Positions 32,753 through 38,737 of a DNA stretch of 38,737 bases are shown piece by piece. Position numbers and translations under genes: made by a program. A model generated the notes under the pieces. That model had not been told where the DNA came from, ran no database searches, and saw only the letters and a program-made list of their open reading frames with translations. Source of the stretch: Haplosporangium gracile. Taxonomy: Eukaryota; Mortierellomycota; Mortierellomycetes; Mortierellales; Mortierellaceae. Each line of letters opens with the position of its first letter. Positions within the stretch are counted from its first letter, which is position 1. Location: NCBI GenBank assembly GCA_015499985.1, contig JAAAUF010000144.1, positions 19,544 to 58,280 of the forward strand, written 5' to 3'.

Positions 32753-35700
32753 CAATTGAAAAAGGAAAAAGGAAATTTACCAAGTTTGAGGTCAAGGATG
32801 TGATGATGATGATGATAATGATGGTGGAAGGGAGGATGACTGCGACTAAGTAAGAGAGTTGGGAAGGATGGGGTGCTGGTTGGTAAGAAGAGGAAAAAGA
32901 AGAGAGAGGAATGTGAGTTGTGTGACAAATGTGTCAGCAAATGAGTTGTATATACAGAAAACAAGAAAAAAAAAGGGCATGCAGAGTAAAGTAAGCTCAT
33001 ATTTAAACAAAAAAGCGCACAATGACATCAGAGAGAGAGAAGAGAGAACAGAAAGAGGCTAATTTTAAATTTTTTTCCTCGATTGAATTGAATTGTAATA
33101 GGTACTGCGATTAAGTAACACTGACTGAATTGAAAATCTGTTTCCTGCACTTGCTGTTCACAAGATCACTACACCCACACCCAGACACGCTCGAATTGAT
33201 TTTTTGCCCCTCACCATTCGTCCTCCAAAAGGGCACAAAAATATTTTTTCAATCGCAGCCAAACCGACTGACTGAACAGATGGATGGACGTGTTGCTGCC
33301 GAAAAATAAAAAAAGGGCCGACAGACAACATCGCGATTCGATTGTGGATCCTCCGCTTGTCCAAAGAAAATCAAATTCAAAAAAAAAAGGGATCATCTCT
33401 TTTCCCTTTACTTCCCTCGATCCCTGCTTTTTTCAAACTCATACGCATACACATACTCTCTCTTCACTCGCCCTTTTTCACCATTGATCATTGCACCTCT
33501 CCCCTCCCTTCCCGCCACTTATTATTGTCCATCCTCATACCTCGAACAATGAACAATTGCAAGTAATAATAATAAAAAAGGAGAAAAGTATAGCAATTGT
33601 TGTGTGTCAAATGCACAACATCCTCTTATACCATCATACTTAGTCACATACACTTTTCACTTTTTGAGGTAAAAAACGACAACAATTGAACTCAATTGAC
33701 CAAGGAGATCGTGGCTGGAGCACATTGTACTGCACCACGAGAAAAAAAAATGATAACAAATGTTCACAAGGGGATTGTCGTGTTGCAAAATAAAATAACT
33801 CAATCACTCACTTACTCACTCAAGAGACACACGTGTGACATCCCTTCCGGAGTTATATCATTCACTCGCGCTTATTTTGACTCTTCATACACCTGTCGTG
33901 CTTTTATCTCTTGCGAAAAAGGGAAATGAGTAAAAACGCCAAGAACCACAGATAATACTAAAAGGAAACAATTGAGCAATTGAGAGAGGGTAGGATGTGT
34001 GCAGGGAAAAAGACATACTTGAGGGTGTATGCCTGTGAATGAAGATGTGGGATGCGACGGAATTGACAAAATAGGGAACAACGAAAGGGTATGTGCACGA
34101 CTGTTGTGGGATGTCTCACAGAACAAACCAAAAGAAAGAAAAAATATATAGTGGCAAAGAATCCTCAAGTCCTTGTTGAACAAAAAGAACAAAAGGCGGT
34201 GAGCTGTGTCATTTGTTTATACTGTGGATGTAATGCAAAAAGTCAAGAGAAATAATAGTGCATGGAAAGAAGATGCTGAAGGCGTATAAGGGACGGATAC
34301 AGAAAAAAAGATGCGCGAACAATTGACGCGAACTACGAAATGTAATCTAGGGAAAAAAAAGCCATCCACAAATACTCTCAATTATTGCAAACAAAAACGA
34401 GAGATTCTCTCGGCCGGGTCGAGCCCGTAACCACATCTTACAAGTTCCTCCATTTGTAAATGTCGGCCATGCATTACCCGAAAATGTGGCACAAGAAGCT
34501 CTGGATCCGAGTTGCACATGCTTGAAACAAGGATGGTCTTCTTTTGGGTATGTGAATATTTATGAGAGTGTGTGTGTCACTGAAATACCTCAACTGCCAT
34601 TAACATCAAACAATCGAGAAGTGGAGAGGAAGGGAGAGCACAGGAAGTGGGAGAAGAAGAAGAAGGAAAAAAAGAAGGCCAGTGAGCAGCAGCAGCAAGC
34701 AGTGACAGGTGAAGAAGGAGGATGACCAACTGCCGGTCTGACTCTGCCCAATGAATAAAAAAGGAGCAGGAGTGAAAAAAAACAACAGTAAGCGAGACGA
34801 CGACGAGGAGAGAAGGGAGGGGGGGTGAAGAGAAGAGAGCAATGTAAAAAGGGAGAGCAGCAAGTTTGAGCAATGGGGCAGAAATGAGTGAACAGGTGGA
34901 GGAGGAGCAGGACGGGAGGAAGAGAAAAGGAAGAGACAAGACGAGGTCATGAGGTCTAGTCTCTGGTCGGCCTGCCTGTCTGAGGGTCTGTCTGACTGTG
35001 TGGGTCATCGAAAATGTGTGATTGTGGGGGAAAGGAGGGGGTTTAACAAGAGGGTGGTGTAATCGAGATTTCACTTCTTTTCTACTGCTCTTGTTTGTTT
35101 CTTTATGTTCTTCCTTCTGCTGCGTCGTTACTTTTGTTTGATTTGTATTGTTTGTGCAGAATCGTGTCGTCTCAATGTCAATTGTGTAGAAGTTTTGGGG
35201 GAACAAAAAAAAAGGAACTGCGGTTGGGAAGACAAAGTTTGGGCGGGAGAAAAGAAAACAGAAAATTGTGTGCCCAGAATGCAAGTTGAGAGTAGTAAAG
35301 GGAACGACTGGACGTGGTGGTGGCGCATGACTAGCGAGTGGAGACGGGGGCGTGAAAATAACTCTCCGTGTTCCCTCTGTTGCCCTCTCTCCTTATTCAC
35401 AAAAACCTCCTGGACACGCCTCAACTCGAATCAAAAGGGACATCCATGGAACATAAACCCCAACACCTCCTACTCTTCCTCGGGGGCCTGTCTGTCCCCT
35501 TACTCAACTCTCTCGGCGCATTTACCTGCGAAAAAGGCGCGAGGAAATAAACAAAAAATAAAGCGAATAAATTTTTGGGCGGGTGTTTTTTTATTACCTT
35601 TTGAACTGAGAACGGGCTGAAGGGACAAGGAAGGGAAAGCGACAGAACGAAAAATAGGGCTCGCGATTCGACTGTGCTGAAGAGGAGGCGCAAAGAGGGA

Positions 35701-37781
35701 AAAGCAATTGAAGAATTAAAAAAAGAGAAAAAATAGACCGCGCGACAAGGGCAGTGTTTAATGGAAAGAGGCGTAAGTGCTTGTATTTTGCAGAACAGAA
35801 CAGCTGGGCAGTGAGGAGATATTTGTTGTTGCGAAAGTAGAAAAGAAAAACAGGATTATGCGAGAGTACAAGAGAAGAGTGATGAGAAGGAAGGAAAAGA
35901 GAGGAAGTGACGAAGGACGAGCAATTGACGGATACACAAAAATGTCAACAAAAACAAGAACAAAAAAAGTGCGTTAAAGGAACTAAAAAGGGAGCGAGGT
36001 AAAATAACGATGATGATGATGAGGGATAATGATGACTGAAGGCTGGAAAAAAAGTGACCATAGGGGGAGAATAAAAAGGGAGACGAAGGGGGTCTACTAC
36101 TACTGCGAGCTAGTAAGACGAATTTGGCAAGCCTGTCTCTCTCTTCACCTGCTCGTTCTCATGCTCAACGGAGGTGTAGTTTTAGCTGTGGTGTCAAGTA
36201 AGCCAGAGAGAGATTGACAGATGAACTGGATAGATGCACAAAAGAATCTTGACAAAAAGGAGAAATGGCGAATGGTAATATGTCGTGGACAGGGCAGAGG
36301 GTGAAGGAACAAAACGAGTGGATGCGTAGACTCTTTGAAAAAAAAGGCTGATGCGATGGTGAAGAAGGGGGTGGAAGAGCAATTGGAAAAAGGAGTAAAA
36401 GACAGACAAAAAAAGAAAAAAAAAGATGTTGTAGTGTGGGTGGACTTACTATCGACAATGGTTGGCTGATATGATCCTTGGATGGTTGCTTTAGTAGTCA
36501 ATTGGCTCTCGAATGAGTTGATGGATGAGCGAATTGATGCGATGGTCTGGTAGTGTCGATGGAGTTGGTTGGTCGGCAGATGTTTGTTAAGTAGCGAATT
36601 GTTGTTTGCGAAAAAAAGAGAGATGGGGAGCTGAGAAGTGGGAAAGGAGATATGGTCCGAGTTGAGTCGAGTTGTTGAGTTGTTGAGTTGAATTAAAAAA
36701 ATGGGTGAGTGAGCGAGTGAATGTATGAACAATTGGGCGTAGTTGTGAGGTAGATGTGCGTTTGTTTGTTGTTGTTGTTGATGTTGTTGTACGAGTGTGT
36801 CTAAGACAATGAAGAAAAGATGTGGCGAAATTGAGAAAAAAGGGAAAACGGAACAAACGAATGGGGATTATCGTCGCCTTTTTATTCTTTTTCCTTTTCA
36901 TTGTCAGGACTCGGCATTATCTCTCTTCGGTCTACCTCCCCTAGACACACATTGAATAGGTACAGACCTTTGGCCAGTCTATGTATTTTTTTTTCAATTG
37001 AATCCACTATTCGATTAATGCAAGAGCACTTGTCGCATTACCAAGCAAACAAACCCGTATTCGTATCTCGTCTTCTCCAGTCCCTCTTGGCTCTCATCCT
37101 CCTTCACATAGTAATCGGTACAATTGCGATCGAAATTTCCATTAACCTTCTCATTTTCACACTTCTTCCCATATTGAATTATCTATCCTTCCTTTTCTTG
37201 TGCATTTGGCTCTGCTCTCGTTGCTTTCCCACCATCTCTCATTCATCAAATAATGCCCCGTTTTTCTTAATTGGGCTTCTCTCCGATCGAGCCTTCGTAA
37301 CTGCTGCTTATCTCTATTAGAATTTCCTTACTCTCTCCTTCTCTATTGCCCCCCTATGCTAATGTCTCTCTTCCTCATTTGATCCTTCCTTCATGTCTCT
37401 TTCTAGCTTTCTCGTTCACCTTCTACCCCCTTTCCCTCTTGTTCAATGTATTATTCCCCGTTTAATTGCATACATATGGACTAGAACAGGCTTTTCTTTC
37501 TTGCTTTCTCTTTTTTCTCTTTTGTCTTTCTTTCCCCCTTCATTCTTTTCATCCATCTTCTTCATTGGCCTATCTCTTTGCCACCAGCTACATCTTCGCC
37601 TTTCTCTTTCGTTTTACCCGTTTGCCTGTTTTACCCTTCCCTTCCCTCCCTCTACCTCTCCATCACATCTTCCAAACTCCGCCAAGCGCCCTCATTTTTT
37701 TTCTATCCCTTATTTTCTTTACTCTGACCCTTCTTTCTTAAACCACTCACATACTCCACTAATTCGTGAACGGACCAATTG
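32753..37781. repeat. dispersed CAATTG palindromes (17 copies)
   Basis: By-eye starts: 32753, 33553, 33594, 33683, 33693, 33969, 33977, 34320, 35179, 35705, 35922, 36380, 36499, 36730, 36995, 37121 and 37776. Two close pairs occur (33683/33693 and 33969/33977). Many copies extend to CAATTGA. Confidence 0.6.
33828..33837. promoter_or_regulatory. CACACGTGTG palindrome with E-box core
   Basis: A perfect 10-bp palindrome centred on ACGT lies in the long non-coding region, about 1.9 kb upstream of the SWIRM start. It is a possible bHLH-type site, based on sequence only. Confidence 0.3.
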
Positions 37782-38737
37782 AAAAAACAAGACTTACAAA
37801 AGGAGAGATCGAGTCCAACACCTTATTTTTATCGACCGATCCCACCAAAACAACAGACACGCACACTCGGAGAGACTATTTCTATTTCGGGCAGGTAGTG
37901 GCTAGCTCTGGCGACGGTCTCCATCCAGGGTTATCATTCCACCTCATTCGTACCATACGTACACCTGACCATTCTTTTTCCGAGGACTTGTGAAAAAAAA
38001 AGTCTTGGCTTCCCTTCCCGTCATCATCATGCCACCAATCATAGCATTGAAGTAATACAAGAAAAATTACCATTCCTGAACAAATGAACAAAACTTCTTT
38101 CACCTTCGATCCACTCTTGTTTTTCTGTGTGCCTCGTACAATCTAGACGTGCCTATCTGCCTTACTATGCACCTGGCAACCTATCCCTGCGCTCACAAGG
38201 CGTTTAGATCAAGTGGTCTTCTTCCCGTTAATTGTCGTCTTCATGTGCAATTTGCTTAGCACAGCAAAAGGGCTACCCGACCCCTCTCCCCTCTTTCTCT
38301 GCTCTCTCTTTCTATTCATTCCATTACATTCCCTTCCCGATAATAATGAGAAACCTGATCGCAAGGTCAGAATAAGAGCAACAAGCCAACTGACAACGGA
38401 GCATGAGGCATGGGAGGGAATGGATGGAGAATGGATAAACGAAATGACCCAGATGTAGTCATCCGGGAATTCGACAACTCTCCTTTTCTTCCATAGATTG
38501 TCTCGCCCTTGTTTTTTCATCTCCTCCCTCTCGCTTTCAAAGGAAAGGTCCCCTTCTTTTTTGCTTTTCAATTTCGTTCCATTCTTCCATCCGTTCGTTC
38601 CTTTGTTCATTTCATCTCCTCTTCTCTCCGTCTCTATGCCCGCTGATAATTTTTCACCCTTTTTTTCTCTCTCCGACAAACAGCATGTAAACAAAATGAT
38701 GTCAACGTCCTTTCACTTCCCTGTTTTTTTTTGTTTT

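Larger units (their letters stand above)
31939..38737. other. 6.8-kb region without a convincing gene
   Basis: This stretch lies 5' of the SWIRM gene and runs to the window edge. Open frames here are low complexity, start at non-ATG codons or mirror purine/pyrimidine tracts, so none was accepted. Purines dominate the plus strand over most of 32000-36850, with pyrimidine-rich patches at about 33160-33540 and 35350-35560; from about 36870 to the right edge the plus strand is strongly pyrimidine-rich. In this genome CT-rich sequence precedes genes on the coding strand, so the left part fits leader or promoter of the SWIRM gene and the right part fits leader of a gene beyond the window. The palindrome CAATTG is frequent here. 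Confidence 0.55.

Noticed and set aside
34385..34495. Stretch with CGGGTCGAGCCCG that resembles a tRNA T-arm in reverse, near GTAACCACATC
   Set aside because: The T-stem does not pair over five bases with a seven-base loop, position 54 would be C, and no acceptor stem could be formed.
34577..35284. 235-codon open frame on the minus strand
   Set aside because: It is Ser/Leu/Pro/Phe-rich as expected for translated CT-rich DNA, with no domain or homologous motif recognisable.
36901..37782. Hydrophobic open frames on the plus strand that look like membrane proteins
   Set aside because: The first starts at TTG. Both are Phe/Leu/Ser-rich because the DNA is T/C-rich, and no splice pattern links them into a protein.
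38209..38694. 161-codon charged open frame on the minus strand
   Set aside because: It is the mirror of the pyrimidine-rich plus strand; Glu/Lys/Arg content follows from the purine bias.

Overview
The window is fungal nuclear DNA. Its genes carry short GT-AG spliceosomal introns, and the products are typical of fungi: a Vrg4-type GDP-mannose transporter, the ribosome-assembly factor Noc3, a Yap/Pap1-like bZIP regulator with a DUF3425-like tail, a beta-class carbonic anhydrase and a Fun19-type SWIRM protein. CT-rich leaders on coding strands, very long Ser/Thr/Gln/Asn-rich proteins and several introns per gene suggest an early-diverging (Mucoromycota, perhaps Mortierella-like) fungus. That placement is inference. 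There is one 10-N assembly gap at 25021-25030.

Layout, left to right. 712-2727 (-): GDP-mannose transporter, five exons. 3534-6962 (-): a ten-exon gene whose N-terminus looks like the RFTS domain of DNMT1-type methyltransferases, followed by a C2H2-like finger, RS-like repeats and a C-terminal CCHC motif, with no methyltransferase domain. 8006-13580 (+): a 1497-aa, mostly disordered protein with N-terminal membrane segments. 14004-14741 (-): a 105-aa single-pass membrane protein. 15124-18281 (+): Noc3. 18889-20832 (+): intronless bZIP factor. 21853-23824 (+): beta-carbonic anhydrase with an unusual 320-residue N-terminal extension. 25213-27450 (+): a 745-aa protein with two membrane segments and long low-complexity tracts. 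29233-31938 (-): SWIRM-domain protein. From 31939 to the right edge (6.8 kb) no convincing gene was found.

The genes are not an operon or cluster. They are ordinary housekeeping and regulatory genes: Golgi sugar-nucleotide import, ribosome assembly, CO2/bicarbonate handling, and chromatin or transcription control (RFTS protein, bZIP, SWIRM). Two start-to-start intergenic regions (6963-8005 and 14742-15123) probably act as divergent promoters.

The least ordinary items are the RFTS protein without a methyltransferase (with a GC-AG intron, a 23-nt microexon and a stop-free 63-nt intron), the carbonic anhydrase with a His/Cys/Asp-rich extension, the large disordered membrane proteins, and the long non-coding stretch upstream of the SWIRM gene, which is rich in the palindrome CAATTG. 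No clear new multi-gene system is visible. Exon joins were worked out by hand from splice signals and reading-frame continuity.
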